A DNA stretch of 45,953 nt from a bacterium (GCA_023246225.1 JAHFIV010000004.1:1-45953); one strand, 5' to 3'. Shown: positions 23,470-33,700, counted from the stretch's first letter. The notes: generated by a model from the letters alone, not told the origin. Numbers and translations: made by a program.

Positions 23470-25269
23470 ATGGCTGTTCGTCACCAATCGCACACCAAAC
23501 TCGGACAAGTTCTCGCGACCGCCGTATGCGGCAACGACATTCTCAGTTCGGCGTTGTACGTTTCCGGCATCGCTGCGATCTTTGCGGGTACGTACGCACC
23601 GCTCGTGCTGCTCAGTATCGCTGGTGTGTTGTTTCTCTACCGCACCGTGTATCGCGAGGTGGTCGAAGCACTGCCGATCAACGGTGGTGCATATAACGCA
23701 CTGCTGAACAGCACACTAAAACCATCGGCGGCGATGGCGGGGGTGATGACGATTCTGTCGTACGTCGCGACCGCCGTGATCTCTGCAAAAACCGCGGTCG
23801 AATATCTTTTTTATTTTCTCAAACAAGAACTGCCAAGGGTCGGGTACGGCACGTTCGCGGAACGGATGGACCTCTTGGTGATCCCTGTCGTTATCGCGAT
23901 CCTTTTCGGTTTTGCAGTGCTCGTTATTTCTGGCGTGAAAGATTCCGCAAAAGTTGCCGCCGGTATTTTCTTTTTGCACATCGCCTCTCTAACCGCTTTC
24001 GTCGTTGTCGCGGCGCTGTACATCATGAAGAGCGGTGGCGCGGTCGCCGCAGCTAACGCCCTCGCGACAACGACAATCCTTTCGCATAACGGCGGATTGT
24101 GGCCCACGCTGTTTCTTGCGTTTTCTGCCTGTCTCCTCGGCGTCTCCGGATTCGAGAGCTCTGCGAATTTCGTTGAGGAACAAGAGCCGGGAGTGTTTCG
24201 TAAGACACTTCGTAACATGACGATCGGTGTGATGGTGTTCAACCCGCTGATTGCCTACGTCACGCTGAAAATTCTTCCGCTACCGAATATCGTCATGGCA
24301 AAAGATTTCGTTCTCGCCGAAGTTGCGCTCACTATCGGTGGAAGTCTGCTCCTCGGTTTAATCGCGATCGATGCTTTCCTGGTGCTGTGTGGTGCGGTGC
24401 TCACGAGCTACGTCGGCGTCTCGGGACTCGCGCAGCGTATGTCGCTCGACGGTTGTCTCCCCGGATTTTTATCAAAAGGGAGTTCAAAAAATTCACGTGT
24501 CGCGATTATTTTTTCCTTCTTCGCCCTGTGCGTGTCGATCCTGCTCATGACGCACGGTGAATTATTGTCACTCGCCGGCGTTTACACGATCAGTTTCCTT
24601 GGTGTGATGTCACTGTTCGCAATCGGGAACTTGATTCTGCGAAAAACGCGCGATGAGTTAAAGCGCCCCTATAAAGCGCCGCTTGTGTTCGTAATCATCG
24701 CTTTGCTCGCCACTATCTCGGGACTGATCGGCAACATCGCGATCGATCGTAGAAATGCTACGTTTTTCTTGATGTATTTTATTCCTGCGATGGTTCTCGT
24801 CTTCTCGATCATTTTTCAAAAAGATCTTTACGAAAACCTTTCTAGTATCTTTAAGTCATGGGGTCCGATCGGTGCGTTTTTTCGTCGAAAGTTTTTCATT
24901 GCGAGTCGCGAGCGGGTGTATGTTTTTGTCCATCGCACCGAAGCGTTGTTTAGAATTCTTCAATACATCAACAATAACGAAGGGGCGCACAACGTAACGA
25001 TCGTCCACTGTGCCGATCTCGGCCACGCAGATCATCAGACGGAACGAAAAAAAGAGATCGAAGAAATTTTACCGTTTATTCGTAAAGCTGGCGTATTTCC
25101 GCATCTTAACATCGAATTTGAATACATATCGAAACCGTTCGGACCGGAAGCGATTAACTATTTTGCTCATGAACACAGTGTGTCGAACAATAAAATTTTT
25201 ATTGGCTCGATCCACGAATCTCACGACTTCGAATACTCTGATCTTGGTGGAGTGAGGATTATTTTGTAA
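23470..25269 (+). CDS. APC-superfamily amino acid permease with C-terminal cytoplasmic domain
   Basis: Predicted 599 aa. ATG 23470 was preferred to GTG 23464; neither has a Shine-Dalgarno. Some 12 hydrophobic spans fill residues about 15-455. Near the start, GNDILSSALYVSG fits the unwound helix-1 of amino acid-polyamine-organocation transporters, and ALPINGGAYNALL fits helix 2-3. After the last span, a soluble region of about 125 residues (from ASRERVYVFVHRTEALFRIL) has alternating strands like a universal-stress/USP-like domain. A possible promoter is TTTCCG-17-TAAAAT (23405-23433). The amino acid carried is unknown. Confidence 0.85.
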   Translation: MAVRHQSHTKLGQVLATAVCGNDILSSALYVSGIAAIFAGTYAPLVLLSIAGVLFLYRTVYREVVEALPINGGAYNALLNSTLKPSAAMAGVMTILSYVATAVISAKTAVEYLFYFLKQELPRVGYGTFAERMDLLVIPVVIAILFGFAVLVISGVKDSAKVAAGIFFLHIASLTAFVVVAALYIMKSGGAVAAANALATTTILSHNGGLWPTLFLAFSACLLGVSGFESSANFVEEQEPGVFRKTLRNMTIGVMVFNPLIAYVTLKILPLPNIVMAKDFVLAEVALTIGGSLLLGLIAIDAFLVLCGAVLTSYVGVSGLAQRMSLDGCLPGFLSKGSSKNSRVAIIFSFFALCVSILLMTHGELLSLAGVYTISFLGVMSLFAIGNLILRKTRDELKRPYKAPLVFVIIALLATISGLIGNIAIDRRNATFFLMYFIPAMVLVFSIIFQKDLYENLSSIFKSWGPIGAFFRRKFFIASRERVYVFVHRTEALFRILQYINNNEGAHNVTIVHCADLGHADHQTERKKEIEEILPFIRKAGVFPHLNIEFEYISKPFGPEAINYFAHEHSVSNNKIFIGSIHESHDFEYSDLGGVRIIL

Positions 25270-25284
25270 TAATACACGCTGCCC

Positions 25285-25313
25285 TTGTCATAATTTTTAC
25301 GGTTTGTAATTAT
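25285..25313 (+). promoter_or_regulatory. Promoter of the Lys-rich protein gene
   Basis: TTGTCA (25285-25290) with TAATTA or AATTAT 16-17 bp downstream. Confidence 0.5.
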
Positions 25314-25346
25314 ATCTAGGCCAGGTTTTTTTCGATGGAGTGAATC

Positions 25347-25679
25347 ATGGCAGACGACAAGCCGGCAGAGAAGAAAGACGCGCCACTCAAGAATCCTGAG
25401 GTGCACATCGAAGTGACGCCGAAGGAAAGAGGGGACAAAGAGTACGCGCAAAAAGTGAAGGAAGGCCTTAAGGGAGAGGTCAAGAAGGAGCTGAAAGCGG
25501 CGGAGAAGGACGGTGCGAAGAAGCAGCTCGACGCTGCAGAGAAAGTCGCGGACGATGCAAAGAAAGGGGTTGATCCGTCGAAGATCACAAAGATCAGGAT
25601 CAAGGTCGAAGGTGAAGTCGGTACGGATGGCGATAAGGTATCGCGCGAAAAAACAATCATTCCGAAAGAGGGCGGCTAA
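25347..25679 (+). CDS. Small highly charged Lys/Glu-rich protein
   Basis: Predicted 110 aa. Starts MADDKPAEKKDAPL. It has very high Lys, Glu, Asp and Ala, a probable long helix or coiled coil (about residues 30-75), and a more strand-like end, ITKIRIKVEGEVG. It has no Cys, no signal and no membrane span. TGGAG lies about 6 bases before the ATG. Family not recognised; it may be disordered or nucleic-acid-associated. Confidence 0.6.
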   Translation: MADDKPAEKKDAPLKNPEVHIEVTPKERGDKEYAQKVKEGLKGEVKKELKAAEKDGAKKQLDAAEKVADDAKKGVDPSKITKIRIKVEGEVGTDGDKVSREKTIIPKEGG

Positions 25680-25687
25680 ACCACGCT

Positions 25688-25716
25688 GCGATCCGATGCT
25701 TGTCGGATCGTTTTTT
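25688..25716 (+). terminator. Terminator of the Lys-rich protein gene
   Basis: CGATCCGA / TCGGATCG stem around TGCTTG followed by TTTTTTA. Confidence 0.85.
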
Positions 25717-25724
25717 ATTCTCGT

Positions 25725-25905
25725 GTCATTCCGGCCCCTCTTCTGTCATTCCGGCCTCCGAGCCGGAATCCAGAAATATAAAAAAGAAGACCAAACGGAT
25801 TTCGTTTAGTCTTTTTATTTTCTGGATTCCGGATCCCGGTCCGGAATGACATGTTCCGGATCAAGTCCGGAATGACAAAGAGGAAGGCCGGGATGACAAA
25901 GTAGA
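25725..25905. repeat. Composite palindromic repeat, copy 3, with extra outer modules
   Basis: Left outer arm CATTCCGGC-ctccga-GCCGGAATCCAG; inner stem AGACCAAACG / CGTTTAGTCT (one C-A mismatch) flanked by A- and T-runs; right arm CTGGATTCCGGA-tcccgg-TCCGGAATGACA; then another outer module, TTCCGGA-tcaag-TCCGGAATGACA. It lies between convergent gene ends (25679 and 25912). Confidence 0.85.
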
Positions 25906-25911
25906 GAACAT

Positions 25912-26595
25912 TTACATGTGATCGAGTCGTAGCGAACCACCACAGTTACGCGCAACCTGATATTTCCTGAACGGATCTTCTTGTTGTACCACTCGATCCC
26001 AGACCAGGTTTGCTGTTGCGGTGGGATCGATGATGTTACCGGTCATCGGTAGGTGGAACACTGTGGTTTTTGAGCCGGGGAGTTCGTAGGCGAGGTCGAT
26101 CGCAAACCGACTGACGAACGCTGCGATCGCTGCGTGCGTCGCTCCTCGTACCGCGTGTTCTTTTTCACCGTCTTTCGCGGAGGAGTCGATGAGCACGGTG
26201 AGATGGTACGGAGCGCCAGGTGCATCGGCGAGCGGTTTAGACTGCAAACGCAGACGATGGAACGCGTTGATTGCCGCGATCGGTCCGAGAACATGCTTTT
26301 CGAACACATGTCGAAGATCTTCAGGAAGATAGTTGGTCAGTCGATTCGAAAGGAGCGGGGACGCAACGAAGAACAGATGCGTGAATCGATCCCAGCAACC
26401 GCACATCGTGCGCGGGAGTGCATAAGGATCGATCAGATCGACCTGATGAAAGGTTGCGCCGGAGAGGGCGGGAGCTTTATGGAGATGTCGAGCGGCATCT
26501 CCGGCGAGCGTGGTGGGAAACCCTCGTTTTAACGACGCTTCTGCAAGCGTGTCCGCGAACGTGATCACGCTACTGAGGACTAATGTACGGTTCAT
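25912..26595 (-). CDS. Degenerate SDR-like Rossmann protein
   Basis: Predicted 227 aa; AAGGAG precedes ATG 26595. The succession of strands resembles a short-chain dehydrogenase: TLVLSSVITFADTLAEASLKRG, HLFFVASPL, YHLTVLIDSSAKDGE, then a long helix (VRGATHAAIAAFVSRFAIDLAYEL) and a TVFHLPMTGNI end. The TGxxxGxG nucleotide loop and the YxxxK catalytic pair are not visible, so activity as a dehydrogenase is doubtful. It stands alone, next to a composite repeat. Confidence 0.5.
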   Translation of the reverse strand: MNRTLVLSSVITFADTLAEASLKRGFPTTLAGDAARHLHKAPALSGATFHQVDLIDPYALPRTMCGCWDRFTHLFFVASPLLSNRLTNYLPEDLRHVFEKHVLGPIAAINAFHRLRLQSKPLADAPGAPYHLTVLIDSSAKDGEKEHAVRGATHAAIAAFVSRFAIDLAYELPGSKTTVFHLPMTGNIIDPTATANLVWDRVVQQEDPFRKYQVARNCGGSLRLDHM

Positions 26596-26672
26596 CAGTG
26601 CTCCTTTCGTCAGTGCAGAGTAGCATACACATCGTCAAACAACGAAAAATCTGCCATGATAGAGGTAATATT

Positions 26673-27179
26673 ATGCAAAATACCTCTCTTTCACGCACAG
26701 AAAAAATAATCGTCGCGCTCGCTGCTGTTGGTGTCGTGGTGATGGGATACCTTATTTACGTGCACTACGAAAAAACCGGTAGCACGCTGTGTGATCTTGC
26801 GCCGGGTTTTTCTTGCGAAGTCGTGAATAAAAGTATCTACGCAGAGATTTTTGGTGTGCCGGTATCGGTGCTCGGACTCGCATATTTTTTTTCCGTCATC
26901 GTGCTTGTCGCAGGAAGAATTCGTCATGGCGCGAAAGCGATCGAACTGTTCACGCTCGGCGCGCTCGTTTTTTCTCTGTACCTCACGGTCGTTGAAGTGT
27001 ATCTGCTCGGGACGATCTGTCTTTTTTGTGAATTTTCCAAAGTACTCATGTTCATCATTCTTGGGGTGACGCACCGCGCAAGTCGCCGATCCGGCACACC
27101 GGTACCCGCAAAATTTCACGCGGCAGCACTCGTTGCAGGCGGAGTGGGAACGGTCGTTTTACATTTTATCCAACGATGA
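26673..27179 (+). CDS. Vitamin K epoxide reductase (VKOR) family protein
   Basis: Predicted 168 aa. ATG 26673 has GAGG about 7 bases upstream, so the longer ATG at 26583 is rejected. Four hydrophobic spans, with the VKOR loop CDLAPGFSCEVVNKS and the active-site CLFC at the end of a later helix. It reoxidises periplasmic or extracellular thiol oxidants by passing electrons to quinone. Its stop overlaps the ATG of the CcdA-like gene. Confidence 0.9.
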   Translation: MQNTSLSRTEKIIVALAAVGVVVMGYLIYVHYEKTGSTLCDLAPGFSCEVVNKSIYAEIFGVPVSVLGLAYFFSVIVLVAGRIRHGAKAIELFTLGALVFSLYLTVVEVYLLGTICLFCEFSKVLMFIILGVTHRASRRSGTPVPAKFHAAALVAGGVGTVVLHFIQR

Positions 27180-27889
27180 TGCCAATCTTTTTTCTTGCGA
27201 TCGCAGCGGGATTTCTCACCATTCTTGCACCGTGTATTCTTCCAGTGTTACCGATTCTTCTCGGTACGAGCGGTGGAAAATCCCGATGGAAACCGTTTCT
27301 CACAATTATCGGATTCGTAGGGAGTTTCAGTATTCTCGGTGCAGCGTTTGCAACCGCAGGAAATTTTTTGGGGATCAGCAACGCTGTCGCCAGGGACGTT
27401 GCGGTCGTGCTTCTGCTTTTGTTCGGCCTCTCGCTATTGTTTGAGAGTGTGTATGACCGCGCCATGATACGGCTACAGCCGATACTGGCAGGATGGAGCG
27501 CAAAAATTTCTGGTGGTGCGATATTTCGCACCGATGCGCTCAGCGGACTTCTCGTCGGTGTGTCGCTCGGACTTGTGTGGACACCGTGCGCTGGTCCGAT
27601 TCTCGGCACGATTCTCACCATTGCGACGCGGAGCAACGATTATGTGACAACGTTACTTCTCATGATCGCGTACTCTCTCGGTGCAGGAATCCCGATGGGA
27701 CTGATCGCATACGGTGGACAGAAATTTCAGAAAAAATTATTGACGTTCGGTGCGTGGCATTCGATCGTGCAAAAATTTTTTGGCGCGCTTGTCATTGCGA
27801 TGGCGATCGCGATCTTTACCGGCTACGATACGCACATCATCACGAGCCTCATTCATTTGTATCCGTCCAACTTTACTTCAAAGTTATAA
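27176..27889 (+). CDS. CcdA/DsbD-like thiol electron transporter
   Basis: Predicted 237 aa with six membrane spans. The two conserved Cys sit in Pro-flanked motifs, TILAPCILPVLPILLG and LVWTPCAGPILGTILT, which is the CcdA signature. It moves reducing power across the membrane. It overlaps the VKOR gene by 4 bp and is followed after 3 bp by a membrane-anchored redoxin, so the three act in one operon. Confidence 0.9.
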   Translation: MMPIFFLAIAAGFLTILAPCILPVLPILLGTSGGKSRWKPFLTIIGFVGSFSILGAAFATAGNFLGISNAVARDVAVVLLLLFGLSLLFESVYDRAMIRLQPILAGWSAKISGGAIFRTDALSGLLVGVSLGLVWTPCAGPILGTILTIATRSNDYVTTLLLMIAYSLGAGIPMGLIAYGGQKFQKKLLTFGAWHSIVQKFFGALVIAMAIAIFTGYDTHIITSLIHLYPSNFTSKL

Positions 27890-27892
27890 CCT

Positions 27893-29017
27893 ATGAAAGA
27901 AAAGTCAAAAATTGCACTCGTGGTCGTGCTCGGTCTCATCGTGCTTGTATTCATGGCGTGGATCGCTGGTCGTCGTGCGGAGAAACTGGGGCTCATCGGC
28001 AACACCGCCGTCCCTTCTCAAGAATCGCCAAAGGATGGAGCAGTAACCGGTGCGCTCCCTGTGCTTCAGGACCACATGCCAGAGTTCAAAGGGATCACTG
28101 CATGGCTGAACTCCGCGCCACTCACATCGGAATCGCTCAAAGGAAAAGTGGTTCTCATCGATTTTTGGACGTATTCCTGTATCAACTGCATTCGCACGTT
28201 GCCGTACGTCACCGCTTGGCATGAGAAGTATCACGATAAAGGTTTGGTGATCGTCGGTGTGCACACGCCAGAATTTGCGTTCGAAAAAGAACAGAGCAAC
28301 GTTGAGAAAGCGATTCGTGATCACCTGATTCACTATCCCGTTGCGATGGATAATAACTACGCAACGTGGGACGCGTACAACAATCAGTACTGGCCGGCAG
28401 AATATCTTTTTGATAGCAAGGGACGACTACGCCACACGCATTTTGGAGAAGGGCAGTACGATGAAACCGAATCCGCGATTCGTGCGTTGCTTGAAGAGGC
28501 GGGGAACGACGTAGCGAAGGCACCGGTGACCGATATTACCTCGACAACCCTTTTTTCTCGTATTAATTCGCCGGAGACATACATCGGTTACAGTCGACAA
28601 GAATATTTTGCGAGCAAAGTCGATGTTGGGCGGGATAAGCCGCGAGAGTACGCCTTTCCCGGAGTCGTAACGATCAACCGATTTTCGCTCGCGGGTACAT
28701 GGAAGATCGAAAGCGAACGTGCGGTGCTGCAAAAAGCGGTGGGATCGATTTTTTATTATTACGATGCATCAAATGCAAATCTTGTGATGGGTGGCGGAGG
28801 AAACACCGTTCGGGCGGTGGTGACTCTCGATGGAAAACCGGTACCAAAAGAATTTCGTGGAGGAGATATTATTGAGAGCGAAGGAAAAACGTATGTGGAC
28901 GTGCGCGACGAGCGTCTGTACTCACTGATCGATGGAAAAGGAAACTACGGTGAACACAAATTGCAAGTTGATTTCTTGAGCCCGGGAGTGGAGTGCTACG
29001 CTTTTACTTTTGGGTAA
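27893..29017 (+). CDS. Membrane-anchored DipZ-like thioredoxin (redoxin plus C-terminal domain)
   Basis: Predicted 374 aa. One N-terminal span (residues about 4-22) anchors it. A TlpA/redoxin domain (about 55-205) has the active site TYSCINCIRTLPYV (CxxC), then VGVHTPEFAFEKE and YPVAMDNNYATWDAY. The C-terminal about 150 residues match the carbohydrate-module-like domain of DipZ (TYIGYSRQEYFAS ... GGGGNTVRAVV). With the CcdA-like protein upstream it equals a split DipZ. Confidence 0.9.
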   Translation: MKEKSKIALVVVLGLIVLVFMAWIAGRRAEKLGLIGNTAVPSQESPKDGAVTGALPVLQDHMPEFKGITAWLNSAPLTSESLKGKVVLIDFWTYSCINCIRTLPYVTAWHEKYHDKGLVIVGVHTPEFAFEKEQSNVEKAIRDHLIHYPVAMDNNYATWDAYNNQYWPAEYLFDSKGRLRHTHFGEGQYDETESAIRALLEEAGNDVAKAPVTDITSTTLFSRINSPETYIGYSRQEYFASKVDVGRDKPREYAFPGVVTINRFSLAGTWKIESERAVLQKAVGSIFYYYDASNANLVMGGGGNTVRAVVTLDGKPVPKEFRGGDIIESEGKTYVDVRDERLYSLIDGKGNYGEHKLQVDFLSPGVECYAFTFG

Positions 29018-29048
29018 CTTGAATCCAACGGGTCTGCGGGTCCTGTTA

Positions 29049-29112
29049 GGGTTTTTACCCCGTCAGTGCTCGCCCCTTCGGGTCTGCGCGCCGTCGGGGT
29101 CCCCAAAAACCC
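29049..29112. repeat. Large hairpin after the DipZ-like gene
   Basis: GGGTTTTT (29049-29056) pairs with AAAAACCC (29105-29112), and CCCCG (29058-29062) with CGGGG (29095-29099). A bulge of TCCCC lies on the right arm and a GC-rich loop inside. It may act as the operon terminator or be part of another repeat family. Confidence 0.6.
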
Positions 29113-29123
29113 CGCCACCTCTC

Positions 29124-29260
29124 TGTCATTCCGGGCCGTGACCCGGAATCCAGAACGTAAAAAAGACCAAACGAAATCCGTTTGGTCTTTTTATTTCTGG
29201 ATTCCGGCTCGGAGGCCGGAATGACAACAGAGGGGAGGCTGGAATGACAGAGAAAACGTA
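29124..29260. repeat. Composite palindromic repeat, copy 4 (complete)
   Basis: Left arm CATTCCGGG-ccgtga-CCCGGAATCCAG; inner stem AGACCAAACG / CGTTTGGTCT with A- and T-runs on both sides; right arm CTGGATTCCGGC-tcggag-GCCGGAATGACA. It lies between convergent gene ends (29017 and 29266). Confidence 0.9.
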
Positions 29261-29265
29261 GGAAT

Positions 29266-29952
29266 CTACTTCGCTGGTATCACCGTCGAGCAACGCACCT
29301 GCGCCGGATAACTTTCAGCGATCGTGCATGGTCCGGGACATCCTGCAGCGAGGCATTCTTTTCCTTGGGGGACACAGGCGGTGCCGCGGCGGCCCGGGAG
29401 TACAGCGCAGGTTTGTCCTGCTGCGCATGGGTTTGTCAGTCCGCAGAGTTGTGGTGGAAGATGTGCGGACGCGTCGAGGGCAAAGCAATGGCGACCTGCG
29501 CTGTGTGTCCAATCAACCTGCGGGATCGCGCCGTACGGTTCTGGTGCGCGCATCGGCATCGATGGCGCTGGTCCATCTGCAGCATTTTTTTGTGTGGGGA
29601 GCGCGAACATCGTGCATAGTTCGTACGTCGAACCGCCAGTCACGCGATACTCGTATGGCACTTTCGTTTCAGGATCATTGAACGAATTCACGGCGTACTG
29701 CATTTTTCCACTGCTCGTCACGTCGTGGAGATTCGTCGGAACAGCATTTGTGGTGTCGAAGTATGCGTCGATCGCATTCGAAATTTGTTGCAGATCGTTC
29801 AGACGTTGGTTATCAAAATTTTGTGACCGGACCGAGCGTGGTGATCCTGCGAGATACAGTCCGCCAACAACCGCGGCGGCAACCATCGCGACGACGCATC
29901 CAACGAAGACGCGGAAACTATTTATTCCTTTTCTTCTTTTCTCAGATCCCAT
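29266..29952 (-). CDS. Membrane-anchored pilin-like/Cys-rich exported protein
   Basis: Predicted 228 aa. A basic start is followed by one hydrophobic span (about residues 13-35) and a region starting NFDNQRLNDLQQISNAIDAYF. That region looks like the helical stem seen in pseudopilin-like CPR proteins next to DUF5671. The last about 70 residues are Cys-rich with many Pro/Gly, probably disulfide-bonded outside the cell. It overlaps the end of the DUF5671-like gene by 31 bp, in the same direction. Function unknown. Confidence 0.6.
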   Translation of the reverse strand: MGSEKRRKGINSFRVFVGCVVAMVAAAVVGGLYLAGSPRSVRSQNFDNQRLNDLQQISNAIDAYFDTTNAVPTNLHDVTSSGKMQYAVNSFNDPETKVPYEYRVTGGSTYELCTMFALPTQKNAADGPAPSMPMRAPEPYGAIPQVDWTHSAGRHCFALDASAHLPPQLCGLTNPCAAGQTCAVLPGRRGTACVPQGKECLAAGCPGPCTIAESYPAQVRCSTVIPAK

Positions 29953-30545
29953 AAGTAATAACCAAAGATGAGTAGCGCGATCACGAGCACGGTGAGTACT
30001 TTGAGTAAGAAACGCAGAGTGAGTTCACCGCCAAGCAGATTGAAAAGCAGTGTGATGAGATCACCGATGATCACGCCGGCCGCAACGAACAACGTGAGAT
30101 ACGTCAGCCACTTGCGAATTTTTGAACTTTTCTTTTCAGAATCTTTGCGGATCGCCGTCATCATGATCGAAGTCAGCCACAGGTATAGGGGGAACGCGAC
30201 GATCAGCGACGCGACGGACATGCGCACGCCGGTCACATCGGTTGCGCCGTAGTTTTGGAGGTCGGGCAACCAGCGATTGATGAAATTAAAAAGTAACGCA
30301 CCGAAATTAAACGCGCTGATGTACAGACAGACGAAAAGAAGCAGATACATGAACGTCTCGCGCGCAGAGAAATACGGTTTGTAGCGCGGTACCGCGATCG
30401 GAAAATCGACGTCGGCGTACAGGCCCAGCGCGGCGGCGATCTGATCCTCCTGCCAACCCGCGGCGAGCAATGCGTGGTGGATGTCATGACGCGGGATTTT
30501 TCGTTCGAGTGCGTCTTTGACGAACGATTGAAGCTCATTGGTCAT
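29922..30545 (-). CDS. DUF5671-like membrane protein
   Basis: Predicted 207 aa. ATG 30545 (MTNELQSF) is preferred; the extra upstream TTG is not needed. The N-terminal about 45 residues form a small helical domain (ALERKIPRHDIHHALLAAGW). Four hydrophobic spans follow, the layout of DUF5671. No Shine-Dalgarno is visible; TATACT (reverse strand, about 30560-30555) lies 9 bases before the ATG. Its last codons overlap the start of the pilin-like gene. Confidence 0.7.
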   Translation of the reverse strand: MTNELQSFVKDALERKIPRHDIHHALLAAGWQEDQIAAALGLYADVDFPIAVPRYKPYFSARETFMYLLLFVCLYISAFNFGALLFNFINRWLPDLQNYGATDVTGVRMSVASLIVAFPLYLWLTSIMMTAIRKDSEKKSSKIRKWLTYLTLFVAAGVIIGDLITLLFNLLGGELTLRFLLKVLTVLVIALLIFGYYLWDLRKEEKE

Positions 30546-30647
30546 ATACAAACCAGTATAACCCGAGAAGAGAGTTTTGAGGAGGTTCTCTAGTCATTTA
30601 CACGCACCTGTGCGAAAATAGTCATTGGAAACATCACTCATCTATTT

Positions 30648-30797
30648 ATGGACTCGCTCCGTATCCGTGAAGCGTGGCAAAAATTTTCTGAAAAAATGCG
30701 CGCTTTACGCGCAAGGCAATTAGAGTTGTTGCAACGTTTTTCCAAAAAACAAGAAGAGGCGCGGATTGAAAAACTTCGTAAGGAAATCAAGGGTTGA
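30648..30797 (+). CDS. 49-aa basic helical protein
   Basis: ATG 30648 to TGA 30795-30797. Starts MDSLRIREAWQKFSEKMRAL and is dominated by Arg, Lys, Glu and Gln, so it is probably one long helix. The stop lies 2 bp before the ATG of the giant protein, suggesting coupling. No Shine-Dalgarno is clear and no family is recognised. Confidence 0.45.
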   Translation: MDSLRIREAWQKFSEKMRALRARQLELLQRFSKKQEEARIEKLRKEIKG

Positions 30798-30799
30798 AT

Positions 30800-33700
30800 A
30801 TGTCTGATTCTCAGGACGGCGAAAAACCGCATCCAGACCAAAATCCGGATCAAAAACCACCAGATGGGGGGCTGGAAGTTTCGGCTATCGAAACATTTTC
30901 TGAGGAACAAGTTGATGCGATCGTTCAAGAAGCTGATGATGAAGTTCGTGCATTAGAGGATGGTGGTGAGACGACTGCTACGAAGATCGCCGAGACACTC
31001 GACACGGAGATCGATCCTGAGACAAGCGGCGCGCTTCGTGAAATTGAGACAGAGGCAGAGACCGCCGAAGCAGAACTAAACACCGCGATCGTCGAAGCGG
31101 AAAAAGTGCATGATTTTACAAGTCTGATCGTAGAATTGAACGACGCAGCGAAGGGCTGTGTGGGTGCCGATGGTGAGCTTGATGAAAATATATTTGGTCA
31201 GCTGTCACCAGAAGAAAAGGAAAGAATTCAAGTGGCGTTTTCTTCTTTTGAGGAAGCCATCCAGAGTGATCCGATTGAATTTTTTGCTGCAACCGAAGCG
31301 CTACAAATTTTAAAAAATGGCGTACTCAAAAAAGATTACCTAGGCACCCTTTGTCGAGCGGCAGAGAAAATTGCCGAAAGCGATCCAGGCGCAGCGTTTG
31401 ATGCATACAGAAATGCGACAGACGATGCAGCAGCGCAAGAACAACGAAAGAGGTTCGATGTTCGCTTTTTTGAAACTGAACGTAAAAAAATCGCGCAAAT
31501 TCTCACGGAGAATCCGATCGCTGCTGCGAACGATTTTGTAAAAATTGAAGGTCGCGCGCGAGAGCTTGAACTCATCGGACTCGATCGCGATGCAGCAGAA
31601 ATCGCTGAAAAGATAAAAGAGGAAGTTCGGAAAGCGATCGAGGGTGGAGCGGATGGGGTCGCGTTGTACCGACAACTCGCCGATACTGCTCCTGGTGACC
31701 AAGTCGTAGCGAGCATTCTCGTAGAAAAGGCGCTTGCAAAAGAACCGAACAAAGATTGGGAGGGGAGAAAACAGGTGGCGATCGCAACGCTCGGTGAGAC
31801 TGCGCCTGAAGCGCTACTCGTTGCAGCGATCGGCCAGTATACTTACATGGCGTGGACACCCGAGGAACGCGCCACGATCATTGAAAAAATTAGCCGTCTC
31901 CCCGATGCAAAAACATCGATTCTTGCAGAAGTGGGGCCTGGCCTTCCAGAAAATCTTAGCCGAGAGGTTCGTCGAGCACTTTTTGATGCGTATCTCAGGC
32001 ATAAACCAGAATCGATCATCAATTATGCGGGACGATTTCCAGAAGAGATCGCTGCCCTTCCTGAACAAGAGCGCAATCAGATGATCGATGGCGCCATTAA
32101 AGGGGATCCGTTCTCGATCGTTCGCCAAGCTGATGCGTGGCGGAGCGTTCTCACCGACGAGCAGCGAAAAAATATAGTGCTTTCGATAGTGGAGCAAAGG
32201 ATCCTTGATCAGGGTAATCAAGGAGAATTTTTGCTGACAAAAATGCCGGAAGTGGCGGCGGCTTTCACACCAGAAATAATCGATATGGCCATCAGTGCGC
32301 AACCGCATACTGTGCTCCAGCTGATGGACAGGGGGCGCATCATCCTCACTGTACCGCAACAAAAAGAAATGGTGATTTCGTTGGCGGTGCACGGCATGTT
32401 GTATCCTGACTCAATTAAACAACTTGAGAAAGTTGGCGCACTGTCGAGCGAGGCAATCGATGCCGTTATCGATTTTCAACCCGCGTTGATGCTCAGGTTT
32501 ATCGCGGAGAAAAAGTTGCAAGTTACCGCATCACAAGCGAAGCAGGCGATGGTGAGGCGGTTTACTGCAGACACCTCGCCGACGTTTTCCACGGAGAACG
32601 TCGAGAACGTTGCTGTAGAATTTGGAGTGAAATTTTCTGAGGAGGAGGCGTGGAAGATTCTTGATACCATGATGGAGAACGGATACATCACGAATAGTGA
32701 TGCGCTTGGCTGTCTCAAGCGGTTGCTCTCCGCGGGAGAGGTGGAGCCGCGACTCACCAAGCTCGTGAACGCTGCGGAGCGCATCGTGAACTCACCTTCC
32801 GCATCTCTTCGTCGCCTTTCCCGAGAATTACTCGGTCAACTGCGTTCGGTGGAAGACCCCGAGGCTGCGTTTTCGCAGATCGAAGGAATTTTTGAACGTA
32901 ACCAACTGCCGCTCACAGGAAAACTTTATAAAGTGTTCGAGACGCTGTACCCGAAAGAACGGTTAGAAAAAATGGCGCAAGCAGAACACTGCAGTCCGAC
33001 GCTTCGTGCAGAGAGTCATCGCGGAAGGATGCTCACTATTTATAAAGATCTGCTCAGCGTGCAACTCGACTCCGCAAACCCATCGCTTCGTAGCTACTTG
33101 GAAACGCTGAGGGGTGGCGAGGACCTGATGAACAAAGTCGATACCGAGGGGATCGATGCACTTACGGTAGATGAACAACGGCTTTTTGAATCGTTCGTTG
33201 AAAAAATAAAACGGCTCCATCAAACATCGCTCGCCGGTCGATTGCAAGAGGGTGGTGCACCTGCAAATAAAGAGGAGACAAGCGATGTGTATCGCGGCCT
33301 TCGAGAGAGTCTCTCGGTAAAAGAGGGACAGACGTTGAATGGCCGTATCGCGGAGATGTATCTGAAGCCGCTCGGACTTGAAACGATCGCGCAGGCGCTC
33401 GAGAGAATGGGCACTGCCCGTGCGTCAGCCGATCAGCGGAATCGAGAATCGGTCGCGAACGGAAACGGACAGATCGAAATGAAACCTGGTGATTTGATCA
33501 AAGGTTTCGAGAGTTACCACCTTCGCAATATTTTGGAAAACGGTTCCGTTGCGAGGGAATTTCTTGGGGGAGATGCGGATTCTGACCGGACACCTTTTGA
33601 TACCGACCTGTGGCGTCTTCAGCCCGGTGATACCGAGGCCGGTTTTGCTGGTGCAGTGGCATTAACCTCGGTCGGCACGTACGGCGATACGTTCATGGTC

